This document shows positions 1-8,669 of a stretch of 64,000 nt of DNA, piece after piece (the first letter of the stretch is position 1; the number at the start of each line of letters is the position of its first letter). The DNA comes from Ornithinimicrobium avium (GTDB lineage Bacteria > Actinomycetota > Actinomycetes > Actinomycetales > Dermatophilaceae): positions 1,798,001 through 1,862,000 of the forward strand of contig NZ_CP031229.1 of assembly GCF_003351765.1 (NCBI RefSeq), in the 5' to 3' direction. The notes under the pieces were generated by a model. The model was given only the letters and a program-made list of their open reading frames with translations. It was not told the origin of the DNA and did not search any database. Position numbers and translations under genes: made by a program.

Positions 1-686
1 TGAACCCCAACCACTACCTGGCCGTCGCGATCGACTATCTCTACGGCGGGGCCAGGCCGGAGTGGCCGCAGGACGTCGCGGTCGGCAAGACCCTGGTGTC
101 CTCCTCGATGATCGACCGGGTCGTCGAGGCGCTCGGCCGTAGGCTGCTGGAGGTGCCGGTGGGCTTCAAGTGGTTCGTGCCCGGGCTGCTCGAGGGCTCG
201 ATCGGCTTCGGCGGCGAGGAGTCGGCGGGCGCCTCGTTCCTGTGCCGGGACGGGTCGGTGTGGTCCACGGACAAGGACGGGATCATCCTGGCCCTGCTGG
301 CCGCCGAGATCATCGCGCGCACCGGCCGGACCCCCTCCCAGCGGTATGCCGAGCTGGTCACCGAGCACGGCGACCCCGCCTACGCGCGGGTGGACGCCCC
401 CGCGGACCGCGAGGCCAAGGCCAAGCTCAAGAAGCTCTCCGCCGAGGACGTCGCCGCCGACGCGCTGGGGGGCGAGCCGATCACGGCCGTGCTCACGCAG
501 GCGCCGGGCAACGGTGCCGCCATCGGCGGGCTCAAGGTGACGACCGCGTCGGCATGGTTCGCCGCCCGCCCGTCCGGGACCGAGGATGTCTACAAGATCT
601 ATGCCGAGTCGTTCCAGGGACCCCAGCACCTCGCCCAGGTGCAGCGCGAGGCGCAGGAGGTCGTGGACGCCGCCCTGCGCGGCTGA
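1..686 (+). CDS. pgm: Phosphoglucomutase, 3' part (cut by window edge)
   Basis: This is the C-terminal part of an alpha-D-glucose phosphate-specific phosphoglucomutase, which interconverts glucose 1-phosphate and glucose 6-phosphate in the cytosol. The reading frame is open from base 3, so the start and the phosphoserine domain lie outside the window. The visible part has the sugar-binding loop GFGGEESAG (about residues 55-65 of the fragment). Near the end it has the phosphate-binding loop RPSGTEDVYKIYAESF, the hallmark of the last domain of this superfamily. The TGA stop is followed 36 bases later by an MFS gene on the same strand. Family membership is secure. The pgm symbol rests on the fit of the C-terminal half only. 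Confidence 0.92.
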   Translation, partial: NPNHYLAVAIDYLYGGARPEWPQDVAVGKTLVSSSMIDRVVEALGRRLLEVPVGFKWFVPGLLEGSIGFGGEESAGASFLCRDGSVWSTDKDGIILALLAAEIIARTGRTPSQRYAELVTEHGDPAYARVDAPADREAKAKLKKLSAEDVAADALGGEPITAVLTQAPGNGAAIGGLKVTTASAWFAARPSGTEDVYKIYAESFQGPQHLAQVQREAQEVVDAALRG

Positions 687-722
687 GGCGCGTCCGCTCG
701 CAACGGCCCGGGTCCGGGCCCG

Positions 723-2015
723 GTGAACAGGCTGCGCCGCGGCCTGATCGACCTGCGCCCGCTCGGCGCCAGCCCGGACTTCCGGCGGCTGTGGGCCGGC
801 GGACTGGTCTCCGGGCTGGCGATGCAGATGTCGGTCGTGGCCGTGCTCTACCAGGTCTGGGAGATGACCCGCAGCCCGGTCTGGGTCGGCACGATCGGAC
901 TGGTGCAAGCGGTCCCGATGATCGTCCTGGGGCTGGTCGGCGGCGCGGTCGCCGACGCCCTGGACCGCCGCGCCGTGGTGGTCCGCACGACCGCGCTCCA
1001 GTCGCTCGTGGCCCTCGCGCTGGCTCTGCAGGCCGTCCTCGACGTCGGCTCGCTGGCCCTCGTCCTGGGGCTGGTCGCGCTACAGTCGGGAGCCGGCGCC
1101 CTGGGTGCACCGGCCCGCAGGACGTTCGTCAGCAGGCTGCTGCCGCCGCGGCTCCTGGCTGCCGGGATCGCGCTGCACATGATCGGCTTCCAGGCCGCCA
1201 TGATGGTCGGGCCGGCGCTCGGCGGGCTGGCGATCGGGGCCCTCGGCGTCGGTGCCTGCTACGCCCTGAACGCGGTCGGCTTCCTCGTCTCGCTCTGGGC
1301 GGTCCACCGGCTCCCGCCGATGCCGCCCGGGTTCTCCGCCACGCGTGAGGGGGAGCGCAGGTCCCCACGGCTGCGTCTGCGCCCCGTGCTCTCCTCCCTC
1401 GTCGAGGGCGTGCGCACGACGGTGCGCCGTCCGGTGCTGCGCGGGAGCTTCCTGACCGACCTCGCCGCGACCCTGCTGGCCTTCCCGGTCGCGCTGTTCC
1501 CGATGGTCAACGAGCTCAGGTTCGGCGGCGACCCGACCACGCTCGGCCTGTTTCTCTCCGCGCTGGCGGTCGGCGGCCTGCTGGCGGGCGTCTGGTCCGG
1601 GTCGGTCACCCGCGCGGCCCGCCTGGGGTGGATCCAGCTCCTCGCCGCCTCGGTATGGGGTCTGGCGCTGGCCGGCTTCGGGCTCGCCGGACCGCTGTGG
1701 CTGGCCCTGGCGATGCTGGCCCTGGCCGGCGCGGCCGACACCACGTCGGTGACCACGCGGGCGGCGATGGTGCAGCTGGACACCGACGACCGGGTGCTGG
1801 GCCGGGTGGCCTCGGTGGAGCACGTCATCGCCGTCGCCGGTCCGGACCTGGGCAACTTCCGGGCCGGGGTGGTGGCCGGCTGGACCTCACCGGCGGTGGC
1901 GGCGACGAGCGGCGGGGTGCTCTGCGTGCTCGCGGTCCTGGTGGTGGCGCTCAGCCACCCGCAGGTGGCGCGGTTCCGCGTCGGCGACGAGCACCGCGAC
2001 GCTCGGGCCGGCTGA
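723..2015 (+). CDS. MFS transporter, EntS-like exporter family
   Basis: A 430-residue inner-membrane protein with about ten to twelve hydrophobic segments and the MFS loop signature GGAVADALDRR near residue 75, between segments 2 and 3. The N-terminal LGASPDFRRLWAG and overall pattern match the MFS_3/EntS-like group of drug or siderophore exporters. The substrate cannot be read from sequence. It starts with GTG 36 bases after the pgm stop and could share that transcript. Its stop lies three bases from the stop of the convergent thioredoxin-fold gene. No regulator gene is adjacent. Confidence 0.85.
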   Translation: MNRLRRGLIDLRPLGASPDFRRLWAGGLVSGLAMQMSVVAVLYQVWEMTRSPVWVGTIGLVQAVPMIVLGLVGGAVADALDRRAVVVRTTALQSLVALALALQAVLDVGSLALVLGLVALQSGAGALGAPARRTFVSRLLPPRLLAAGIALHMIGFQAAMMVGPALGGLAIGALGVGACYALNAVGFLVSLWAVHRLPPMPPGFSATREGERRSPRLRLRPVLSSLVEGVRTTVRRPVLRGSFLTDLAATLLAFPVALFPMVNELRFGGDPTTLGLFLSALAVGGLLAGVWSGSVTRAARLGWIQLLAASVWGLALAGFGLAGPLWLALAMLALAGAADTTSVTTRAAMVQLDTDDRVLGRVASVEHVIAVAGPDLGNFRAGVVAGWTSPAVAATSGGVLCVLAVLVVALSHPQVARFRVGDEHRDARAG

Positions 2016-2018
2016 CCC

Positions 2019-3044
2019 TCAGAACAGGGCGCTCATGAGCGCGGAGCGGGCCTTCTGCACCCGGGGGTCGTGCGCTCCGACGACCTCGAAGAGCTCGATC
2101 AGGTGCTTGCGGGCGGCGTCCCGGTCCTCCTCGGAGGTGCGCCGGACGAGGTCGATCAGACGCAGGAAGCCGTCCTCCACGTGCCCACCGACGAGGTCCA
2201 CGTCAGCGGCCTGGATCTGCGCCTGGACGTCCTCGGGGCGGTCGGCGGCGGCCTGCCGGACGGCAGTGAGGTCGAGGCCGCTGGTGCGCTCCAGGAGCCG
2301 CACCTGGCCCAGGCCGAGCCTGGCCATCTCGTCGCTCGGGTCCTGCTCCAGCGCCTGCTCGTAGGAGGTCACGGCGGCGGCCCAGTCGCCGCGGTCGATC
2401 GCCTCGTAGGCGGCCTGGTGCAGGGGCGGCAGCGCGGGCCCCTCGCCGTCCTCGGCTGCTCCGTCCTCCTGGGCGCCGTCGTCGTCGGGGCCGATCTCGA
2501 CGCGACCGGTGACCGCGTTGGTGACCGCAGCCTCGAGGAACTTCTCGACCAGCTGGTCCACCTGCTCCATCGGCTGGACGCCGACGTAGAAGGGCATCGG
2601 CTGGCCCGAGAGGAGGCCCACGACCACGGGGAGCGCGGAGACCTGCCCGAAGGCCTGCTGGAGCACGGGGGTGAGGGCCTGCATGATCCCTGGGCTGGTC
2701 GCCAGGTCGACGGCGACGACCTGGAAGCGGCCGTCCGCCGCCCGGGCGGCCCCGGCCAGCTCGCGCAGGTGCTGCAGCGACTCGGGCACCTGCGGCGTCC
2801 ACAGGACCAGGACGAGCGGGGTGGTCAGGCTGGCGTTGACGACGCTCTCGAAGGTCTCGTCCGTCGCGTGCACCAGCGCCCCGCTGCGCCCGGGGACCCC
2901 GCTGCTGCCGTCCGGCCCGGTGGCTCCCGGCGCACCGGCCGACACGCCGGGCGCGGCCCCGGGAGGCTGGGTCCCTCGGGCCTTGAGCCCGGACAGGTCG
3001 ACGGCACCGCGGAGCGCGGCGGGGCTGAACGGCTGCTGGGACAT
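2019..3044 (-). CDS. Thioredoxin-fold/TPR protein, YbbN (CnoX)-like
   Basis: A 341-residue cytosolic protein. Residues 1-55 are a low-complexity Pro/Gly/Ala stretch, about 60-165 a thioredoxin fold, and about 200-335 tetratricopeptide-like helices. This is the order in YbbN/CnoX co-chaperones, which hand substrates to chaperonins. The position normally holding WCGPC reads WTPQVPES, so there is no redox cysteine pair; the cis-proline region (SALPVVVG) is kept. It is therefore more likely a binding module than an oxidoreductase. A strong Shine-Dalgarno (AGGAGGAG) precedes the ATG. It follows the lipoprotein gene by 79 bases on the same strand. Confidence 0.85.
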   Translation of the reverse strand: MSQQPFSPAALRGAVDLSGLKARGTQPPGAAPGVSAGAPGATGPDGSSGVPGRSGALVHATDETFESVVNASLTTPLVLVLWTPQVPESLQHLRELAGAARAADGRFQVVAVDLATSPGIMQALTPVLQQAFGQVSALPVVVGLLSGQPMPFYVGVQPMEQVDQLVEKFLEAAVTNAVTGRVEIGPDDDGAQEDGAAEDGEGPALPPLHQAAYEAIDRGDWAAAVTSYEQALEQDPSDEMARLGLGQVRLLERTSGLDLTAVRQAAADRPEDVQAQIQAADVDLVGGHVEDGFLRLIDLVRRTSEEDRDAARKHLIELFEVVGAHDPRVQKARSALMSALF

Positions 3045-3123
3045 GGTGCTCCTCCTGGAGGGGGACGGGTCCGGGGTGCGTGCGGGGACGCACCCTGCCC
3101 AAGGGTAGGCGGTGCGCCCGGGC

Positions 3124-4272
3124 TCAGGACCCCCAGGCGTCGACGAGCTGCTCGGTCACCGCGATGACCTCGGGCTTGAAGCTCTGGTCCTCGGCGGGCA
3201 CCCGCAGCCCGACCATGACCGAGGTGCGCAGCACCGCCTCGTCGGTCAGCTCGCCGTCGTCGACGAAGACCCTGAAGGAGTCCGGCGGGTTGAGGATGCT
3301 GTTGTTCTTGACCCGGAAGGTGGTGTCGCGCCGGATCGTTCCGGTGACGAACGCCGAGCCGTCCTCGAAGACGAGCGTGGTCGTACCGTCCTTGCGCACA
3401 CGGTTCTTCTCGCGCATGGTGGCCTGCCGGGCCACCGCGTTGGCCTGCTCGTTGTTGGCGCGGCGCACCGCCGGCCCGTAGCCGTTGGTGCGGAAGTCGG
3501 CAAGGTCCTCCTGCCGGGGCCAGGTCAGCGAGGCGGCCAGCCGGCTCAGGGACTTGCGCGGCGAGGCCTGCAGGTCGCCGGCACCCTTGCGCAGCACGGG
3601 CGAGCCCACGGAGCGGCGGTCGAAGACGGGCAGCTCGGTGCCGGGCAGCATCCTGGCCTCCCAGGTGATCCGGAAGTCCTCGGCCTTGCCCGTGGAGCTG
3701 GTCATCAGGTGCAGGACGGGCGCCGTCTTCTTGCCGCGCACGGTCTGCACGAGCAGGACGACGGGCAGCTCGCCGTCGGCGCGGCTGATCGCCAGCACGT
3801 TGGGGGTGGCGGCCTGGTCGTCCTTGGCCTCGGCCGGTCGCCCGAAGACCTTCTCGGTCTTGTCGGCCCCCGCGGCTGCGATGCGGGCGGCGAGGCCGAA
3901 GGCGTCGCGCCGGGCCTCGCGGGCCTTCTTGCCGTTGGTCTGCAGAGCTTTGAGCCGGGCGTCCAGGACGGTGCTGGCGACCGCCTCGGCGTCCTCCACG
4001 CTCATCGCGGCGCGGGCGGGGTCGGTGGTCATCTCGGCGGTGGAGCTGGCGGCGTCATCGGTCGGGCCGGCGGTGGAACCGGCGGCCTCCGGTGCGGCGG
4101 ACGTCGTCGCGGCGTCCTCGTCCGGACCGGCCGTCGCGGCCTGGTCCTCGGTCGTCGTGCTGGCTGCGGAGGGGCTGGTGGTGTCCTGGGGGGTGGCACC
4201 ATCACCCGTGCAGGCGGTCAGCACGAGGGCCGAGGCCAGGACGGCCGCGGCGGTCTGTCGGGAGAGCTTCAT
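3124..4272 (-). CDS. Predicted lipoprotein of unknown function
   Basis: A 382-residue secreted lipoprotein. The N-terminus MKLSRQTAAAVLASALVLTAC is a short signal with lipobox LTAC, giving a lipidated Cys at residue 21. It is followed by a Thr/Ala/Ser-rich linker to about residue 85 that would span the cell wall. The remaining 300 residues are a soluble domain I do not recognise; it has no obvious catalytic motif. The ATG at 4272 is preferred over an upstream in-frame start because it begins the signal peptide directly and has a TACCGT -10 box six bases before it, giving a leaderless mRNA. Confidence 0.8.
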   Translation of the reverse strand: MKLSRQTAAAVLASALVLTACTGDGATPQDTTSPSAASTTTEDQAATAGPDEDAATTSAAPEAAGSTAGPTDDAASSTAEMTTDPARAAMSVEDAEAVASTVLDARLKALQTNGKKAREARRDAFGLAARIAAAGADKTEKVFGRPAEAKDDQAATPNVLAISRADGELPVVLLVQTVRGKKTAPVLHLMTSSTGKAEDFRITWEARMLPGTELPVFDRRSVGSPVLRKGAGDLQASPRKSLSRLAASLTWPRQEDLADFRTNGYGPAVRRANNEQANAVARQATMREKNRVRKDGTTTLVFEDGSAFVTGTIRRDTTFRVKNNSILNPPDSFRVFVDDGELTDEAVLRTSVMVGLRVPAEDQSFKPEVIAVTEQLVDAWGS

Positions 4273-4278
4273 AACAAA

Positions 4279-4284
4279 ACGGTA
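4279..4284 (-). promoter_or_regulatory. Candidate -10 box, lipoprotein gene
   Basis: TACCGT on the minus strand, six bases before the ATG at 4272. It matches the TANNNT pattern and would give a leaderless transcript. Confidence 0.45.
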
Positions 4285-4344
4285 ACAACGCCGGGACACC
4301 GGCCCCAAATCAGCGATCTCCCAGGGTCGGTCCCGGACCCCCTC

Positions 4345-5322
4345 TCAGGCCCCCGCGTAGGCCTCGGTGGCGCGCACCAGCTGGTCGAGCGTGCCGGGCT
4401 CGGAGAAGGCGTGGCCGGCGTCGGGCACGACCACGAGACGGGCGTCCGGCAGCCTGCCTGCCAGGTCGAAGGCCGTGCGTGCCGGGGTGCACATGTCCAG
4501 CCGTCCCTGCACGATCGTCGTCGGGATGTGGGCGATGCCGGGGGCGTCGGCGATGAGCTGTCCTTCCCGCATCCACCCGCCGTGCACGAAGAAGTGGTTC
4601 TCGATCCGGGCGAAGGCGACCGCCTGGGCGTCCTGCGTCGCCCTGCGGTAGCCCGCCTCGTCGGGCAGCACCGAGATGACGCGTGCCTCCCAGCCGCTCC
4701 ACGCCTTGCCCGCCGGCACGTGCACGGCAGGGTCGGGGTCGAAGAGGAGCTCGTGGTAGGCGACCTGCATCTCGTGGCGGCGCTCTGGCGCGACGGGCGC
4801 CACGAACCCCGCCCAGAGGTCGGGGTAGACGTGCTCGAGGTGGCCGCGCTCGTACATCCAGGCCAGCTCCTCGGAGCGCAGCGTGAAGATGCCGCGCAGC
4901 ACCAGCTCGGTCACCCGCTCCGGGTGCGTCTGGGCGTAGGCGAGCGCCAGGCACGAGCCCCACGAGCCGCCGAAGACCTGCCACCGCTCGATCCCCAGGT
5001 GCTCGCGGACGCGCTCCAGGTCGGCGACGAGGTGCCAGGTGGTGTTCGTGGCCCAGGCCTGCGGGTCCAGCGTGGTCGACGCGTGCGGGGTGGAGCGGCC
5101 GGCCATCCGCTGGTCGACCAGGACGATGCGGTAGCGGCCGGGGTCGAAGACGCGGCGCTGGGTAGGGCTGGTGCCGCTGCCGGGCCCCCCGTGCAGGAAC
5201 ACCACCGGCTTGCCGTGGGGGTTGCCCGACTGCTCGACGTAGATCTCGTGCCCGTCGCCGACCGGCAGCATGAGGGTCTCGTAGGGCTCGATCTCGGGAT
5301 AGAAGGTCCGCAGCTGGCTCAC
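4345..5322 (-). CDS. pip: Proline iminopeptidase
   Basis: A 325-residue alpha/beta-hydrolase that removes N-terminal proline from peptides. Visible features are the oxyanion region HGGPGSGTSPTQRR (about residues 44-57), the nucleophile elbow GGSWGS (about residue 118), and late Asp and His (VVPDAGHAF) completing the triad. Length is usual for family S33 prolyl aminopeptidases. The normally conserved DQRGCGRS reads DQRMAGRS here. The start is GTG preceded by AAGGA. It lies between the lipoprotein gene and the divergent NRAMP-family gene, with no sign of an operon. Confidence 0.93.
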   Translation of the reverse strand: MSQLRTFYPEIEPYETLMLPVGDGHEIYVEQSGNPHGKPVVFLHGGPGSGTSPTQRRVFDPGRYRIVLVDQRMAGRSTPHASTTLDPQAWATNTTWHLVADLERVREHLGIERWQVFGGSWGSCLALAYAQTHPERVTELVLRGIFTLRSEELAWMYERGHLEHVYPDLWAGFVAPVAPERRHEMQVAYHELLFDPDPAVHVPAGKAWSGWEARVISVLPDEAGYRRATQDAQAVAFARIENHFFVHGGWMREGQLIADAPGIAHIPTTIVQGRLDMCTPARTAFDLAGRLPDARLVVVPDAGHAFSEPGTLDQLVRATEAYAGA

Positions 5323-5409
5323 GTTCCTTCTCTATCACGGCGCACAGGGGCGCCGACGGCCGCCGAGGCCACACCGGGCACGAGGTGACGCCGCGTCAAG
5401 CCCCGCTGG

Positions 5410-5415
5410 TAGCGT
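5410..5415 (+). promoter_or_regulatory. Candidate -10 box, NRAMP-family gene
   Basis: TAGCGT eight bases before the ATG at 5424. It supports that start over the GTG at 5385 and suggests a leaderless mRNA. Confidence 0.45.
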
Positions 5416-5423
5416 CCGCGTCC

Positions 5424-6698
5424 ATGGCCCTCCCCAGCTCCCCCCTCGTCCAGGCCGAGCCCGTCAGCACCTGGCGCACCCGGATCGGCGCCCTCGGCCC
5501 CGGCCTGCTCGCCGCGTCCGCGGCCATCGGCGCCTCCCACCTGGTGTCCTCGACGCAGGCCGGCGCGCTCTTCGGCTGGCAGCTGGCGCTGGTGATCGTG
5601 CTGGCCAACGTGCTGAAGTACCCGTTCTTCCGGTTCGGGCCCCAGTTCGCCGGCGAGACCGGGCTGAGCCTGGTCGAGGGCTACGCGCAGAAGGGCAAGC
5701 CCTACCTGTGGGTCTTCCTGCTCCTGAGCATCTTCGCCGGCATCGTCTCCACCGCCGGCGTGGTGCTGCTGTGCGTCGTCATCCTCTCCTTCCTGCTCCC
5801 CGCGAGCTGGGCGACCGGGGTACCCGTGCTGGCGGTGATCATCATGGCCGCCACCCTCGTGCTGCTGCTGGCCGGCCACTACAAGGCCCTGGACGGTCTG
5901 ACCAAGCTCATCGTCGTCTCGCTGGCGGTGAGCACCGTGGTCGCCGTCGGGATGGCCGCAGCCCACCCCTCGGTGCGCCAGGCCGGCTTCGTGGACCCCT
6001 CGCCGTGGAACCTGGCGACGCTGCCCTTCCTCGTCGCCCTCGTCGGCTGGATGCCCGCGCCGATCGAGGTCAGCGCGATGAACTCGATGTGGGTCAAGGC
6101 CAAGCAGCAGGACCGGCGCCTGGCCACCCGGGACATCCTGTTCGACTTCAACGTCGGCTTCCTCACCTCCGCCGTGCTCGCGCTCTTCTTCCTCGGTCTG
6201 GGCGTGCTCGTCCAGTACGGCAGCGGCGAGGAGCTGCAGCGCTCCGGCGGGGCCTACATCCCCCAGCTGATGGAGATGTACGCCGACGCGATCGGCCGGT
6301 GGGCGGTACCGCTCATGGCCTTCATCGGCTTCGCCGCGATGTTCGGCACCGTCATCACGGTGGTCGACGGCTACGCGCGCCTGGTCGGCGAGTCGATCCG
6401 GCTGCTGCGCGGCCGTCCCGAGCTGGAGCGTCGCGCCAAGGACACCTGGATCGTGGTCATCGGGCTCGTCGGGCTGGCGATCGTGCTGTGGATGGGGGCC
6501 GAGCTGGCGACCATGCTCAACTTCGCCATGATCAGCGCCTTCATCACCGCCCCCGTCTTCGCCTGGCTGAACTTCAGCCTGATCCGCCGCACGCGGACCA
6601 TCTCCCCCGTTCTGCGGTCGCTCGCCTGGACCGGACTGTTCTTCCTGACCGGTTTCGCCGTGCTCTTCGTGCTCACCCTGGCCGGGCTGGTCGGCTAG
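5424..6698 (+). CDS. NRAMP-family transporter with atypical metal site
   Basis: A 424-residue membrane protein with about eleven hydrophobic helices. The framework GPGLLAASAAIG...STQAG in helix 1 aligns with NRAMP proton-coupled divalent-metal importers. The canonical DPGN metal-binding motif of helix 1 is replaced by GASH, and the MPHN motif of helix 6 reads MPAP within WMPAPIEVSAMNSMW. The metal-coordinating Asp and Asn are thus absent, so this belongs to a divergent NRAMP-related branch whose substrate may not be Mn or Fe. No metal regulator is next to it. The ATG at 5424 is chosen because of the -10 box just upstream; the in-frame GTG at 5385 would add 13 residues. Confidence 0.85.
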   Translation: MALPSSPLVQAEPVSTWRTRIGALGPGLLAASAAIGASHLVSSTQAGALFGWQLALVIVLANVLKYPFFRFGPQFAGETGLSLVEGYAQKGKPYLWVFLLLSIFAGIVSTAGVVLLCVVILSFLLPASWATGVPVLAVIIMAATLVLLLAGHYKALDGLTKLIVVSLAVSTVVAVGMAAAHPSVRQAGFVDPSPWNLATLPFLVALVGWMPAPIEVSAMNSMWVKAKQQDRRLATRDILFDFNVGFLTSAVLALFFLGLGVLVQYGSGEELQRSGGAYIPQLMEMYADAIGRWAVPLMAFIGFAAMFGTVITVVDGYARLVGESIRLLRGRPELERRAKDTWIVVIGLVGLAIVLWMGAELATMLNFAMISAFITAPVFAWLNFSLIRRTRTISPVLRSLAWTGLFFLTGFAVLFVLTLAGLVG

Positions 6699-6721
6699 CG
6701 CGGACCGGTAGGCGGGTCTGC

Positions 6722-7252
6722 TCAGTCCGGGCGCACCATCCGCAGCTCGGTGACGCCGTCGTGCCGGTCCTGCGCCTGCGTCCCGTCGAGCGCGAAGCCG
6801 TTGCGCTCGTAGAAGCGGATCGCGCGGGAGTTGCGCTGCGCCACCCACAGGTAACCAGGTCCGTCGCCGAAGGCCTCGTCGAGCAGCCGCTGGGCCACCC
6901 CGCTGCCCTGGTGCTCCGGGGCGACGTTGAGCGACCACACCTGGCGCGGCGCGGGCGCGTCCTCGTCCCGCGCCGGGCCGACCATGACGAACCCCACCGG
7001 CTCCTCCCCCAGCACCGCGACCAGCATCGCGCGCCCGTCGTCGACGACCGCGCCCTCGGCGTGCGCCCTGGCGATCGAGGACCAGATCGGCCGGAAGGTC
7101 TCGACCGACAGCGCGTCGACGACCTCGTCGGCCATCAGGCCGCGGTAGGCCTCCCGCCACACCCGCACGTGCAGCTCGGCGAAGCCCTCGACGTCCCCGG
7201 CGGCCGGCTCCCTGAGGAGGTATGCGGTCGCGCCGGTCTCCCGTCCGCTCAC
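6722..7252 (-). CDS. GNAT family N-acetyltransferase
   Basis: A 176-residue acetyl-CoA-dependent acetyltransferase. The acetyl-CoA pyrophosphate loop is visible as EHQGSGVAQRLLDEAF (about residues 112-127), followed by the usual NSRAIRFYERNGF strand and helix. The substrate is unknown. The GTG start overlaps the stop of the upstream thiamine-binding gene by four bases (GTGA), so the two are probably translationally coupled. Confidence 0.88.
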   Translation of the reverse strand: MSGRETGATAYLLREPAAGDVEGFAELHVRVWREAYRGLMADEVVDALSVETFRPIWSSIARAHAEGAVVDDGRAMLVAVLGEEPVGFVMVGPARDEDAPAPRQVWSLNVAPEHQGSGVAQRLLDEAFGDGPGYLWVAQRNSRAIRFYERNGFALDGTQAQDRHDGVTELRMVRPD

Positions 7253-7560
7253 CCCTCGTCCTGGCTCAGCCGGGTGCTGACGCGCTCGACCTTGGCGGTG
7301 AGCTGCTCGGTGCGACCGGGACGGATGTCGGCCTTGAGCACCAGCGAGACGCGCGGCCCGTGCTCGCCGACCGCGGCGCAGGCGGCCTTGATGACGGGCA
7401 TGACCTCGTCCCAGTCTCCCTCGATCGTGGTGAACATCGAGGTCAGCTCGTACGGAAGGCCGGAGTCCCGGACCACCCGGACGGCGTCGGCGACGGCGGC
7501 GCTGACCGAGCCGGTCCCGTCGGCGGCAGAGGGTGCGACGGAGAACGCGAAGAGAGCCAT
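7249..7560 (-). CDS. Thiamine-binding protein, MTH1187/YqgV (DUF77) family
   Basis: A 103-residue protein of the MTH1187/YkoF-like fold, a small ferredoxin-like family known to bind thiamine or hydroxymethylpyrimidine. The start of the fold (FSVAPSAADGTGSVSAAVADAV) and the YELTSMFTTIEGDWDEVMPV segment are typical. Whether it is a transport, salvage or sensor protein is not evident, because no thi genes or THI riboswitch lie nearby. The ATG at 7560 gives the usual family length. Its stop overlaps the start of the acetyltransferase gene. Confidence 0.85.
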   Translation of the reverse strand: MALFAFSVAPSAADGTGSVSAAVADAVRVVRDSGLPYELTSMFTTIEGDWDEVMPVIKAACAAVGEHGPRVSLVLKADIRPGRTEQLTAKVERVSTRLSQDEG

Positions 7561-7603
7561 GCCGCCAGCGTAACGACCAGGAGAGCGGCCGGACGGCTGC
7601 GGG

Positions 7604-8584
7604 TCAGCCGCGGCCGCTGAGCTCGGCGACCACCCGGTCCGCCGCGGCGTAGGGGTCCAGGCGCCCGGCGAGCACCTCCTCGGCCGCCTCGCCGAGCACG
7701 CCGTCGCCGTCCGCGGACAGCCCACCCATCCGGCCGCGCAGCTCGTGCAGAGCCAGCGCCTCGACCTCGCGCGCGGCCCGTACCCGGCGCCGCTGCTCCA
7801 GCTCGCCGTGCTGCTGCAGCCAGACCAGGTGCTTGTCGAGCGCCTCGACCACCTCGGTGCCGCCCTCGCCGTCGGCGGCCACGGTCATCAGCACCGGCGG
7901 GCGCCAGTCCTGCGGGCCGAGCCTCTCCCCCAGGGAGATCATGTGGCGCAGCTCGCGCGCGGTGGCCGGCGCCCCGTCGCGGTCGGCCTTGTTGACCACG
8001 AACACGTCGCCGATCTCGAGGATCCCGGCCTTGGCCGCCTGCACGCCGTCGCCCATCCCCGGGGCCAGCAGCACCACCGTGGTGTCGGCCAGCCCGGCGA
8101 CCTCCACCTCGCTCTGTCCCACGCCGACGGTCTCGACCAGGATGACCTCGCACCCGGCCGCGTCCATGACGCGCAGCGCCTGCGGGGTGGCGCGGGAGAG
8201 CCCGCCGAGATGACCGCGGGAGGCCATCGAGCGGATGAAGACCTCAGGGTCCAGCGCGTGCTCGGTCAGCCTGATCCGGTCGCCCAGCAGCGCCCCGCCG
8301 GAGAACGGGCTGGAGGGGTCGACCGCGAGCACCCCCACCCGCAGCCCCTTCGCGCGCAGCTCGCCGACGAGCATCGAGGTGCTGGTCGACTTGCCGACGC
8401 CGGGGCTGCCGGTGAGCCCGACGACCCGCGCCCGCCCGGTGTGCGGGGCCAGCGCGGCCATGACCTCGCGCAGGGCCGGGTCGGCGTTCTCCACGAGCGT
8501 GATCAGCCGGCCGAGGGCACGCGGGCTGCCCGCCCTGGCCGCCTCGACCAGCGCGGGCACGTCGACCTCCCGGCGGGAGCGCAC
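7604..8584 (-). CDS. meaB: Methylmalonyl-CoA mutase-associated GTPase MeaB
   Basis: A 326-residue G3E-type GTPase that chaperones adenosylcobalamin-dependent methylmalonyl-CoA mutase, gating cofactor loading and protecting it from inactivation. Seen are the P-loop GSPGVGKST, the DPSSPFSGGALLGDRIR segment typical of MeaB/ArgK, switch motif ETVGVGQSE and the guanine motif NKAD. The GTG at 8584 is chosen because GGGGGAG lies six bases upstream and it avoids overlap with the thiolase gene; an earlier ATG would add a non-conserved 57 residues. The mutase genes are not in this window. Confidence 0.93.
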   Translation of the reverse strand: MRSRREVDVPALVEAARAGSPRALGRLITLVENADPALREVMAALAPHTGRARVVGLTGSPGVGKSTSTSMLVGELRAKGLRVGVLAVDPSSPFSGGALLGDRIRLTEHALDPEVFIRSMASRGHLGGLSRATPQALRVMDAAGCEVILVETVGVGQSEVEVAGLADTTVVLLAPGMGDGVQAAKAGILEIGDVFVVNKADRDGAPATARELRHMISLGERLGPQDWRPPVLMTVAADGEGGTEVVEALDKHLVWLQQHGELEQRRRVRAAREVEALALHELRGRMGGLSADGDGVLGEAAEEVLAGRLDPYAAADRVVAELSGRG

Positions 8585-8669
8585 GCTCAGCTCCCCCGTC
8601 GCGGCCCGCAGGGCGGTGCGGCGACCGGGAGGCCCGGTCGACCGCACCGCACACCCGCGCGGTGGGCGG

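Noticed and set aside
5385..5423. GTG at 5385 as start of the NRAMP-like gene
   Set aside because: The -10 box at 5410-5415 would lie inside the coding region, and the added 13 residues look unlike a transporter N-terminus.
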